From: Thermoanaerobaculia bacterium
GTDB taxonomy: Bacteria; Acidobacteriota; Thermoanaerobaculia; Gp7-AA8
Length of the DNA stretch: 44,334 nucleotides
Assembly: GCA_017883205.1 (NCBI GenBank)
Contig: JADGNZ010000051.1
Span: 1-44,334, forward strand
Direction of reading: 5' to 3'
Under the pieces are notes generated by a model. The model did no database searches. It saw only the letters and a list, made by a program, of their open reading frames with translations, and was not told the origin of the DNA. Shown here piece after piece: positions 33,785 through 41,698 of this stretch. Every line of letters starts with the position of its first letter. The stretch's first letter is position 1. A program made the position numbers and the translations under genes.

Positions 33785-35476
33785 GCTGGCCGCGAGCGAG
33801 ACGCTCGCACTCCTTGCATCGACAATCACCAGCTTCGCCCCGGCCGGTGCGTAAGTATCTGGTTCGATCTGGAACAACAGATCGACCGTCGCGCCGCGCG
33901 CCAGATCCGGCGCGAGCGCCGACGCAGACGGCCAGAGCACCGCCAGCCCCCTCCCCGTCCCGTCCTCAATCGTGATCTCGCAACAATCCTCGGCGAACTC
34001 GCGCGTTGCAATCACGGATGCGTTGCGGACGAGGAACAGCGGCTGGAGGTTGCCCGCACCGAACGGTTGCAGCATCTCGTGCGCAGCGACAAACTCCCGA
34101 TCGATCTCCGCCAGCGTCACCTCGGCATCCACCTGCGATTCGCGAAGAAAGAGCGCATCGTCGAGCGACAGGAACCGCTCCTCGAGCCGCCGCCGCAGCT
34201 CATCGACGTTCGACGCCGGCAACGAGAATCCGCACGCGAACTCGTGCCCGCCGAAATGCGTGAACAGCTCGGCAACCGATTCGAGCTGCTCGTGCAGATT
34301 GATCGTTCCGATGCTGCGTCCCGATCCAACCGCCACATCACCCTCGATGCCGATGGCCAGCGTCGGCCGGTGGTAACGCTGCGCAATCCGTCCAGCGGTC
34401 AATCCGAGGACGCCTTTGTGCCAGTTGTGTCCGGCGAGGACGAAAATGCGGTTGCTTTGCATCCGCGCAACATCTTCCTCGGCTTCGGCCCGCACACCCT
34501 TCTCGATCTCCTGCCGCTCGGCGTTCAGGCGGTCGAGCTCCGCGCAGAGCGTCCAGGCCGATTCCTCCGTCGCCGCGGCGAAGAGATCGATTGCGGTCTC
34601 GGCGGAAGACAAACGTCCGGCGGCATTGATGCGCGGGCCGATCTTGAAGCCGATATCTACCGCGCGTAGAGGCCGTCCCAGCATCCCCAGACGCCGGATC
34701 AGCGCTCGCAAACCGGGATTGCGAGGATCGGCCAGACCTGCGAGGCCGAGGGATGCGATGGTGCGGTTTTCGCCGATGAGGGGCGCGACGTCCGCCACCG
34801 TTCCGATCGCGGCGATCTTCAGCAGCGACGCAATCGACATCTTCGAGCCGCTCCGCCGCAGCAGTTCGCAGCAGAGCTTGAACGCGACGCCGACGCCTGC
34901 CAGCTCCTTGAACGGATACTCGCACCCTTCCTGTTTCGGATTGAGCACCGCCGCCGCCTCAGGGAGCATTTCCGGCGGCAGGTGATGATCCGTGATGATG
35001 ACGTCGATGCCCCGCTCGATCGCCACGCGAACCGGATCGACGCTGGTGATCCCACAGTCGACCGTGATCACGAGCCGGACCTCTCGCTCAGCCAGCACAC
35101 GGTCGAGCACCGACGTCTTCAGCCCATAGCCGTCGACAAGCCGGTGCGGAACGACGTGCGCTGCGTCGGCACCGAGCGCGCGAAGCACCGTCTGCAGAAG
35201 AACGATGGAGGTGACGCCGTCGACGTCGTAGTCGCCGTAGATGAGGATCGTCTCCCGATCCCGCACCGCCCGCTCGATCCGCGTACACGCGTCGCCAATC
35301 CCGTGAATCGTCGAAGGATCGTGCAGGTCGTCGATACACGGCGCGACAAAGCGCCGGTAGTCATCCAACGTCGTGATGCCGCGCCGGACCAGAATCGCCC
35401 GCAGCTTGTCATTGCCGATAGGAAGGTCCGGAAGCTCCCGCGGCGCCTCGAGCATGTGCCATGCGTCGTGGAGCAT
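33761..35476 (-). CDS. recJ: Single-stranded-DNA exonuclease RecJ
   Basis: 571 aa. 5'-3' exonuclease of recombination and mismatch repair. DHH phosphoesterase residues: GDYDVDG (81-87), VDCG (139-142) and DHH (163-165). The DHHA1 part has FGGHEFACGFSLP. The C-terminal OB part ends VIDARSASVSLAASGA, and the last few residues (SRPGG) come from a repeat that overlaps the stop. Confidence 0.96.
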   Translation of the reverse strand: MLHDAWHMLEAPRELPDLPIGNDKLRAILVRRGITTLDDYRRFVAPCIDDLHDPSTIHGIGDACTRIERAVRDRETILIYGDYDVDGVTSIVLLQTVLRALGADAAHVVPHRLVDGYGLKTSVLDRVLAEREVRLVITVDCGITSVDPVRVAIERGIDVIITDHHLPPEMLPEAAAVLNPKQEGCEYPFKELAGVGVAFKLCCELLRRSGSKMSIASLLKIAAIGTVADVAPLIGENRTIASLGLAGLADPRNPGLRALIRRLGMLGRPLRAVDIGFKIGPRINAAGRLSSAETAIDLFAAATEESAWTLCAELDRLNAERQEIEKGVRAEAEEDVARMQSNRIFVLAGHNWHKGVLGLTAGRIAQRYHRPTLAIGIEGDVAVGSGRSIGTINLHEQLESVAELFTHFGGHEFACGFSLPASNVDELRRRLEERFLSLDDALFLRESQVDAEVTLAEIDREFVAAHEMLQPFGAGNLQPLFLVRNASVIATREFAEDCCEITIEDGTGRGLAVLWPSASALAPDLARGATVDLLFQIEPDTYAPAGAKLVIVDARSASVSLAASGASRPGG

Positions 35477-35560
35477 TGGGTAGGAGTTTACGCGAGAGGG
35501 AAAGGTCTACGGGTGGTAGAAGTCAGACGATGGATTGGCGCGCCGAGGTAGCCTCGAAGT

Positions 35561-35836
35561 ATGAAGTTCGAGTGGGACCGCAAGAAGGATCTCGGAAACC
35601 TGAACAAACACAGGCTTTCGTTCGCGGAAGCCTCGACGGTCTTCGGAGACCCGCTACACCGGACCTTGGCGGATCCGCGACACTCATTTGGGGAGTTTCG
35701 TTTCCTCACGACGGGTTACACTTCCGCAGGACGGCTGGTAATCGTGGCACACTCCCAACGCGGCGAGCGCGTTCGGATCATTACCGCTCGTGTCGCTCTG
35801 CCGAAGGAACGAAGATTCTATGAGTCAGAAACCTAG
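35561..35836 (+). CDS. brnT: BrnT-family toxin
   Basis: 91 aa. The start MKFEWDRKKDLGNLNKHRLSF and VFGDP are the BrnT signature (E-W-D-x-x-K, N-x-x-K-H). BrnT is an RNase-like toxin. The end (IITARVALPKERRFYE) is the usual family end. It overlaps the next gene by 17 bp. Confidence 0.92.
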   Translation: MKFEWDRKKDLGNLNKHRLSFAEASTVFGDPLHRTLADPRHSFGEFRFLTTGYTSAGRLVIVAHSQRGERVRIITARVALPKERRFYESET

Positions 35837-36047
35837 CGAAGTCGAAGAAGACGACATTCCTGAAATGGACCTTCGAGGCGGCGTTCGTGGCAAGTACTAC
35901 GAGCGTTACATGGAAGGGACGAACGTGGTTCTCCTCGAGCCAGATCTCGCCGATGTTTTTCACGACTCAGCGGTGGTCAATCAGGCGCTGCGGGTGTACT
36001 TGTCCGAGCATGGGGCGCCCCCAAAGCACGCCAATCGCGCGGGCTGA
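35820..36047 (+). CDS. BrnA-type antitoxin (likely)
   Basis: 75 aa from ATG 35820; the frame also opens at 35790, but the toxin overlap supports 35820. It is acidic at the start and has a C-terminal helix-like region (VVNQALRVYLSEHG) resembling the ribbon-helix-helix tail of BrnA-type antitoxins. It contains GGVRGKYYERYMEGTNVVLLEPD, seen in other antitoxins of this position. The pairing with BrnT is the main evidence. Confidence 0.78.
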   Translation: MSQKPSEVEEDDIPEMDLRGGVRGKYYERYMEGTNVVLLEPDLADVFHDSAVVNQALRVYLSEHGAPPKHANRAG

Positions 36048-36069
36048 TCGTAAGACTCTCAGCCCTTCC

Positions 36070-37029
36070 TTATCCCTTGCAGAGCTTGGCTGTTTCTGCG
36101 ACCGGGCGGCGCAACACGTCAACGTAGTAGTCCATCAGACTGCGCGTGAAGGTCTGTTCGTCGGGTCGGATGAGCGGCGCAATCCCGTTGATCCATCGGT
36201 CGATGCATGATGCCTTCGTTGCGTCGCTGCTCGCACATTGCAGAAGGTTGCTGAAGGCCGCGCGATACACATCGAACTGGCGATGAGTGAGCGGAGGGCC
36301 ATGTCCGGGGATGAGCAGCTCGAAATTCTTCTTGCCGATTCTATCGAGCGATTCCTTCCAGCGCGGCGCACAGGCGGTATCGAGAAATGGAGCTGGAAGC
36401 GTGACAAGGTCGCCCGACGCCAGAACGCCGCCCTGCCGGTCGAACAGCCAGACGTCGCCGGCGGTCACCGCAAAGCGCTCCAGTCCGACCTCGAACTCCC
36501 GTCCAGCGATCTTCCGCACGCCGGGCGTATCAATCACGATGTCCGGGGCGAGTTGCGCGGCGTCGTCGATAAGCGCGGCCTCGGTGCGAAACCGCGCCGC
36601 AGCCTCGGGCGTGGTCGTCTTGGACGCAATCATCTCTTCGAGCTGGCGGTGATAGCTCGCAAGAAAACCGGTGCGGGCCGCGGCGAGGGCGTCGCTCGCG
36701 TAGATCGTGACTTTCGGAAATGCGTGGCGGACGAGATCGTTGCCGCCGATGTGGTCGAGATGCCAGTGGCTGTTCACCACAGCTGCAATCGGCGTTTTCT
36801 CGGAGGCCGCGAAGTCCAGCAGCGTCTGCGTATGTTGCGCGTGCCGGCCTGTGTCCACCACCACGAGACCGTCAGGTGCCGCGAAGATCACGGTATTACC
36901 GTCGGGCTGCGTTCCCGGCACGAAGCGGCCGCGAATGAGATGGATGCCCGGCGCCACTTCGCTCCGCGCAAACGCAGAAGAGGCGAGAAGCAGAGCTGCT
37001 ATCGAAATCATTCGCTGCAGAGCCATCAC
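36070..37029 (-). CDS. Secreted MBL-fold metallo-hydrolase
   Basis: 319 aa. Signal peptide of about 21 residues (ending AFARS). Zinc ligands in NSHWHLDHIGGN (His-x-His-x-Asp-His). Later GDLVTLPAP and GHGPP provide the second Asp and His. Metallo-beta-lactamase fold; could be a hydrolase of esters or lactams, but the substrate is not predictable. Convergent with the BrnTA pair. Confidence 0.9.
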   Translation of the reverse strand: MMALQRMISIAALLLASSAFARSEVAPGIHLIRGRFVPGTQPDGNTVIFAAPDGLVVVDTGRHAQHTQTLLDFAASEKTPIAAVVNSHWHLDHIGGNDLVRHAFPKVTIYASDALAAARTGFLASYHRQLEEMIASKTTTPEAAARFRTEAALIDDAAQLAPDIVIDTPGVRKIAGREFEVGLERFAVTAGDVWLFDRQGGVLASGDLVTLPAPFLDTACAPRWKESLDRIGKKNFELLIPGHGPPLTHRQFDVYRAAFSNLLQCASSDATKASCIDRWINGIAPLIRPDEQTFTRSLMDYYVDVLRRPVAETAKLCKG

Positions 37030-37060
37030 AGTTTTCGTCCTTGGAGCGATAAGAAAACCG

Positions 37061-37121
37061 TTTCACGCGGAGGCGCGGAGATGCGGAGAAAACCACCGCG
37101 CCCTCCGCGTCTCCGCGTGAC
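37061..37121. repeat. TTTCACGCGGAGGCGCGGAG inverted repeat, copy 1
   Basis: Arms TTTCACGCGGAGGCGCGGAG and CTCCGCGTCTCCGCGTGA form a long imperfect hairpin about 60 bp. A nearly identical copy is at 40036-40097 and a half copy at 39593-39620. Confidence 0.85.
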
Positions 37122-37146
37122 CGGTTCTCTTACGCAATCACAACAC

Positions 37147-39543
37147 TCAGTGCCCCGCCGCCTCCCGCCGCCCTTTGCCGTATTGGTTCACCGTGAACGG
37201 CTGGCCGGCGATCGTGATGGTGCCGGTGCGAGCGTTCGCGCTCGCGTTGGCGCCGACGACATAGTTCGCGGCGCCTGCGCCATTCACGTTGACGCTGATC
37301 CACGGGTCGCTCGCTGAGGCGGTAACCGTACAACCAGGCTCCACGAATACGTTCACACTCCCCGTTGAACCGCCGGAAACGACCTTCACGCTGCTTGCTG
37401 AAAGCGTATAGCTGCAGCCGCCGTCGAGCGTCGTGTTCGAGCGCGCGCGGCCGCCGGTCTCGCGCCAGAAGCGGCTCTGCCAGCGGAACAGGAGGTTCTG
37501 CAGTTGTTGCAACTGCGCGTCGCTGACGGTCTCTCCCTGCCGTTTGACGACGAACGCAGGCACGCGGAACACCTTCTGCTGGCCGCTATACGATGGCGTT
37601 CGCGGACCATTCGCCGCGACGACCTGATCGATGGTGATCTGACTCGTTCCACTGCTCTGCACGAACGTGATCGGCGTGACTTCCGCAGGCGACGCCAGAC
37701 CGAGGAAGTACATTTCGACGCGGCTGTAACCAAACCGCGGCGCAGTCAACTGATACACGCCCCCCACACTGCCGCCCATTACGGAGATCGTCTGCAGACC
37801 GGACTCGCTGTCGGCGAACATGCTCTCATTGGCCAATCCATTATTCGGATGCGCGCCGCCGAAACATGGCACTCCGGCATCGCGCCACGGTCCCTTTACG
37901 ACTCCGTCGACGTCTTTGTAGTCGGCGTAGAACACACACTCATGGCCAAGCTCGTGGGTGAGCGCAACCTGCGTCGTCGATTCGGAACCTAGGGATTCGG
38001 AGACGGAGGAGAACTCGGCGCCGTAATGGCAGTCGCAATCGGTGCGGGCGGGAATCTGACCGGCGCCGGTCACGCTCTTCTGGCGTGGATAGGTGCCGGC
38101 GTAATTGGAGTGTTTGAGACCGTCATCGTAGCCTGTCGGGAAGAAGCGGAACGAGTCGACGCTCTGTCCGCGGCTGACCAGATAGGCAGCGATCGATTCG
38201 CGGATCCGGTCGGTATCCCACACATCGGGCGTGTAATGAAAGATCTCCGCCGGAACTTCGACCGAGGCGTCGATCTGCGTAGGCAGCAGCGACTGCCGCA
38301 CGGAGAAATTCAGCGGAAGAGTCTGTGTAATCGTTCGCTCGATGAAACCGGCGCCACCGAAACGGTTGCTCTTGATCGCCCACGTGCTCGTGCCCGTCGT
38401 GGAGAGGTACGGCACGAGACTCGTGGCGGGCATCCGGACCGAGAGCGTGTCGCCGCTCAGCTTCGTTTCCCACGAACCGATCTGCGCGCCCGGAAACTCA
38501 GGGAGTTTCGGCACGGGAACGACCACCTGAATGGACTGGCTGGAGGTGTACTCCAAACCGATGACCTCAACACCATTGATCATCAGCGTGTAGCGGAATG
38601 ACTCCCCCGCCGCCGGGACTGGAATCGGCGCGTTGACCTTGAGCGTGACGCCGGCAATGATTCCGCCGTAATTATCAAAGGACGCGCTCGCGGCCTGTAA
38701 ATGGGCGGGAATGTCGGGATTCGACACCGGGGTGGTGGCCTGATGCGTCACGGTCTCCGTGCCGGTACTGAAGCCCACCAGGCCATCCGGCACAGGAAGC
38801 GTCTGATAGGAGAGCTGAATCTCTCCAGAATCCATGAACAGCTCCGCCTGAAATGTGCATGGCGTCGGTGAGTGCCGGCTCAACACGTTCTGCCAGGTGA
38901 TGACGACGGAATTTGCCTTGTTCCTGGCGATGACGCGGGCATTGCTCGGGTAATAGAAAAGCTCGTACCAGACGGCCACCATCGGTACGCGGAACATGTT
39001 GCTCACAACGGTGGGATCGTAATTGACCTGGGTCGTGTCGGCATCGCCGAACGCGATCGCACCCCAGGTCGAGATGCTCAGCTTCGTGTACTGCTTCCCC
39101 GCGAAGGTGAAGGGAGCAGGAAGCGTGTAATGAGGAGGAATGTAGTTGGCGTCGAGAAAGCCGAGGATCGGGCGCTTTGCGCCGTCGTAGATCACCACGC
39201 CGGCCGACGGATCATCGAACTGATAGGCGACCTTCTTCAGGATGAAGGTGTTGTTCGCCGTCGGCGTGGCGCGCCACGTCTCCTGCCCTTGAATCGGAGA
39301 CGGAAGGCCGGGATAGAGCGACTTCCCGTCATCCTCGAGGATCCCGATCCCGCGCGAGACCGTGAAGTTCTGCACCGGCAGCGGCGTGGTCTCCACATGT
39401 GGCGTGCGCGCATCGCTGGCGCGCAGGTGCGGCGCGGAGGTGGGCGTGATGACATCCACCGACTGCGCTGCGACGGTGAAGAGCTCCGGGAGAACGAATG
39501 CCGAGACGAGAACGAATGCCGCCCGAGCGTGCTCAAAACGCAT
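37147..39543 (-). CDS. Large secreted protein with HELGH motif and C-terminal BACON-like domain
   Basis: 798 aa from ATG 39543; an extension to 40041 is a shadow over a divergent gene. Signal peptide of about 27 residues. The centre has HELGHE at 530-535, a zinc-peptidase-like HExxH site, in a context (THELGHECVFYADY) typical of metallopeptidases. The last 90 residues (CSYTLSASSVKVVSGG, WISVNVNG, GTITIAGQPFTVNQYG) match the BACON domain, a carbohydrate or mucin-binding module. N-terminal half: beta-rich, unidentified. Probably an extracellular protease; no third zinc ligand could be fixed by eye. Confidence 0.8.
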   Translation of the reverse strand: MRFEHARAAFVLVSAFVLPELFTVAAQSVDVITPTSAPHLRASDARTPHVETTPLPVQNFTVSRGIGILEDDGKSLYPGLPSPIQGQETWRATPTANNTFILKKVAYQFDDPSAGVVIYDGAKRPILGFLDANYIPPHYTLPAPFTFAGKQYTKLSISTWGAIAFGDADTTQVNYDPTVVSNMFRVPMVAVWYELFYYPSNARVIARNKANSVVITWQNVLSRHSPTPCTFQAELFMDSGEIQLSYQTLPVPDGLVGFSTGTETVTHQATTPVSNPDIPAHLQAASASFDNYGGIIAGVTLKVNAPIPVPAAGESFRYTLMINGVEVIGLEYTSSQSIQVVVPVPKLPEFPGAQIGSWETKLSGDTLSVRMPATSLVPYLSTTGTSTWAIKSNRFGGAGFIERTITQTLPLNFSVRQSLLPTQIDASVEVPAEIFHYTPDVWDTDRIRESIAAYLVSRGQSVDSFRFFPTGYDDGLKHSNYAGTYPRQKSVTGAGQIPARTDCDCHYGAEFSSVSESLGSESTTQVALTHELGHECVFYADYKDVDGVVKGPWRDAGVPCFGGAHPNNGLANESMFADSESGLQTISVMGGSVGGVYQLTAPRFGYSRVEMYFLGLASPAEVTPITFVQSSGTSQITIDQVVAANGPRTPSYSGQQKVFRVPAFVVKRQGETVSDAQLQQLQNLLFRWQSRFWRETGGRARSNTTLDGGCSYTLSASSVKVVSGGSTGSVNVFVEPGCTVTASASDPWISVNVNGAGAANYVVGANASANARTGTITIAGQPFTVNQYGKGRREAAGH

Positions 39544-39592
39544 GGGAACCTCCTGCGTGAGAGGCGACAATAACATACGGTTGATTTGGATC

Positions 39593-39620
39593 ACCGCGTC
39601 CTCCGCGTCTCCGCGTGAAA
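39593..39620. repeat. Half copy of the TTTCACGCGG repeat
   Basis: ACCGCGTCCTCCGCGTCT plus CCGCGTGAAA matches the right arm of the copies at 37061 and 40036. Confidence 0.75.
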
Positions 39621-39675
39621 TGTCTCCACTGTTCCCTCCGTAGGAAAGTGCTATGTTCCGAAGGGGATTAATACG

Positions 39676-40023
39676 ATGTCCGAGAGCTCCGCGCAGCTCG
39701 TCGCCGAGGTCGTCGTCCCCGATCTCGGTAAGACGATCGACTTCCTCACCGCCCTCGGATTCCGCGTCGAGCGGGTTGATGGAACCTTCGTCGTCCTCCG
39801 CTGGGATGATTCCTACCTCTTCGTCGCAGAGAACGCCGGAGCAATGACAACGGCTCGATGGATCAACATCCGCGTGATCGTGCCGGACGTCGATGCGATG
39901 TGGTTGAAGGCGACGCAACTGGGGCATACCGTCACGATGATCGGCGACCGGACGTACGGATTGCGAGACTTCATCGTGGCTGGTCCTGGTGGTGTGGAAA
40001 TTCGGTTTGCGCAGGTAATCTAA
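39676..40023 (+). CDS. VOC-superfamily (glyoxalase/bleomycin-resistance type) protein
   Basis: 115 aa. One VOC unit: VVVPDLGKTIDFLTALGF at the start and GLRDFIVAGPGGVEIRFAQ at the end. Members act as dioxygenases, isomerases or drug-binding proteins; the metal ligands are not clear here. A single domain of this size would normally dimerise. Confidence 0.88.
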   Translation: MSESSAQLVAEVVVPDLGKTIDFLTALGFRVERVDGTFVVLRWDDSYLFVAENAGAMTTARWINIRVIVPDVDAMWLKATQLGHTVTMIGDRTYGLRDFIVAGPGGVEIRFAQVI

Positions 40024-40035
40024 TTGGTAAAATCG

Positions 40036-40097
40036 TTTCACGCGGAGGCGCGGAGATGCGGAGAAAACCTCCGCGTCCTCCGCGTCTCCGCGTGAAA
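40036..40097. repeat. TTTCACGCGGAGGCGCGGAG inverted repeat, copy 2
   Basis: Near-identical to 37061-37121; the right arm reads CTCCGCGTCTCCGCGTGAAA. It lies between the VOC gene and the carbonic anhydrase gene. Confidence 0.85.
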
Positions 40098-40133
40098 CGT
40101 CTCTCTCTTCAATACGCTATCCTCACCCGTTCC

Positions 40134-40769
40134 ATGCGCTTCCTCAGCCACCTCTTCGACAACAACCGCAAATGGGCCGCCGAGATGACGCGGCAGGACC
40201 CCGGCTTCTTCCGCCGCCTCGCCGGCCAGCAGGCTCCGCACTACCTCTGGATCGGATGCTCCGACAGCCGCGTCCCCGCGACACAGATCACGGGATTGTT
40301 GCCCGGCGAAATGTTCGTGCACCGCAACATCGCGAACGTCGTCGTCCATACGGATCTGAACTGCCTCTCGACGATCCAGTTCGCTGTCGAGGTTCTGAAA
40401 GTCGAGCACATCATCGTCTGCGGCCACTACGACTGCGGCGGCGTCCTCGCTGCTCTGCGCGGCGACAAACTCGGCCTCGCCGACAACTGGCTCCGCAACG
40501 TGCAGGATGTCCGCTCCAAATACCAGCCGCAGCTCGACGCCCTCCCCGCGGACGCCCGCCAGCAACGCCTCTGCGAACTGAACGCGATCGAACAGGCGAT
40601 CAACGTCAGCAAGACCACCGTCGTCCGCGACGCCTGGTCACGCGGGCAATCCCTGACCATCCACAGTTGGGTCTACGACCTCCGCGACGGCCTCCTCCGC
40701 GACCTCGGCATGTGCATCACGGACGATGGGGAAATCGCGAGGAATGGCGACGCGACTGCGCGCAGCTAA
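40134..40769 (+). CDS. can: Beta-carbonic anhydrase
   Basis: 211 aa from ATG 40134. Interconverts CO2 and bicarbonate. Zinc ligands Cys42, His98 and Cys101 with the Asp44-Arg46 dyad (CSDSR and HYDCGG). The frame is open to 39858 but only 40134 gives the family start MRFLSHLFDNNRKWA. Confidence 0.96.
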   Translation: MRFLSHLFDNNRKWAAEMTRQDPGFFRRLAGQQAPHYLWIGCSDSRVPATQITGLLPGEMFVHRNIANVVVHTDLNCLSTIQFAVEVLKVEHIIVCGHYDCGGVLAALRGDKLGLADNWLRNVQDVRSKYQPQLDALPADARQQRLCELNAIEQAINVSKTTVVRDAWSRGQSLTIHSWVYDLRDGLLRDLGMCITDDGEIARNGDATARS

Positions 40770-40781
40770 CGCTCCAAAGCG

Positions 40782-41012
40782 CTATGGGAGCAGGCTGGAC
40801 GAGAAAGTGTTCAGTTGCTCCTGGCTCAAGTACGACCAACGAGCCTCCTCATCCGGGTGAAGCCAATCATGGAGCGCTGGTTCAGCGAGTAGCGCAGCCT
40901 CCGGAGCTGAGATCAACGTAACCAGAACACGCTGGCCAGGAACAAGCTCGATCGGCTCCACTGGCTGAAGTATCTGATCAGGTCCGATCACAGCTTCTAC
41001 GGTTCGCGGCAT
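40782..41012 (-). CDS. DUF104-type antitoxin, no partner seen
   Basis: 76 aa from ATG 41012; a longer frame to 41111 is a shadow. The start MPRTVEAVIGPDQILQPVEP and GQRVLVTL are those of the DUF104 antitoxins that usually precede a PIN toxin. No toxin gene follows on the minus strand: the next is the convergent carbonic anhydrase. It lies about 170 bp downstream of array C. Confidence 0.8.
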   Translation of the reverse strand: MPRTVEAVIGPDQILQPVEPIELVPGQRVLVTLISAPEAALLAEPALHDWLHPDEEARWSYLSQEQLNTFSSSLLP

Positions 41013-41180
41013 ATGAGAATGATACATCGCGCGATACGGCGAGAGGTGCCGTCGGGCCGCCGCGCAGCTCACCGGCGAGCCGGGAAGCGGCAAACGGACG
41101 TCACGATGCAATCACGCACCTTCGAGCCCGGTAACTTGACGTCACGGCAACCGGGCAACCGCGTCGCCATCCTCGTCCCG

Positions 41181-41551
41181 CGAGTGCGGAGTCAGACTAT
41201 TCGAGTCCGGGCTTAAAACCGATGAGCCGGTACTCAAACTCTTTGAGCCGGTACCCACATCGGTTGAGTCCGTACTCACGTCCGGTGAGTCCGTACTCAC
41301 GTCCGGCGAGTCGGTACTCACGTCCGATGAGTCGGGACTCACATCTCGTGAGTCGGTACTCAAGTGACGTGAGTCCGGACTCACCACGTTTGAGTCGGTA
41401 CTCACATTTTGTGAGTACGTACTCATATTCTTTGAGTCGCGACTCACATTTTTCGAGTCCGTACTCAAGTTCGGCGAGTCCATACTCAAGTTCGGTGAGT
41501 CCGTACTCACATTTTTTGAGTCCGTACTCATATTTTTTGAGTCGGTACTCA
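41181..41551. repeat. Array C: 21-bp tandem palindromic repeat, 18 units
   Basis: Sixteen clean dyads TGAGT-N4-ACTCA begin at 41223, 41244, 41265, 41286, 41307, 41328, 41349, 41370, 41391, 41412, 41433, 41454, 41475, 41496, 41517 and 41538, exactly 21 bp apart without a single indel; two decayed units precede (41181, 41202). Cores: CGGT, CCGT, CGGG, CCGG, ACGT, CGCG and CCAT. Three units are perfect 14-bp palindromes (41370, 41412, 41433). Spacers: CGTCCGG/AGTTCGG and CATTTTT/TATTTTT classes. The 686-bp gap 41013-41698 has no other supportable gene. Confidence 0.97.
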
Positions 41552-41667
41552 AATTTGAAATCGACCGAGGGGCCGTCGGAGGGTCAGAATCATCTGATTT
41601 TGGTAGAAAACGGGCCGGAATCGACGGAGCGGTGCCGTAACTGACCTCAGTTATTCCAGCGAGTGTG

Positions 41668-41687
41668 GCCGAAGGCCGGATGAGGGC
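41668..41687. repeat. Partial copy of the CCCTCATCCGCC repeat
   Basis: GCCGAAGGCCGGATGAGGG matches the end of 12625-12682. Confidence 0.6.
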
Positions 41688-41698
41688 GTTTGATCCCC

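Noticed and set aside
1-41551. CRISPR array interpretation of arrays A, B and C
   Set aside because: The 7-bp spacers are far too short and similar to each other, units are not conserved repeats, and there are no cas genes.
41222-41644. Plus-strand ORF of SRYSxxL-type heptads in array C
   Set aside because: Equally open on both strands, and variation is not at third codon positions. Kept only as an alternative reading of the array.
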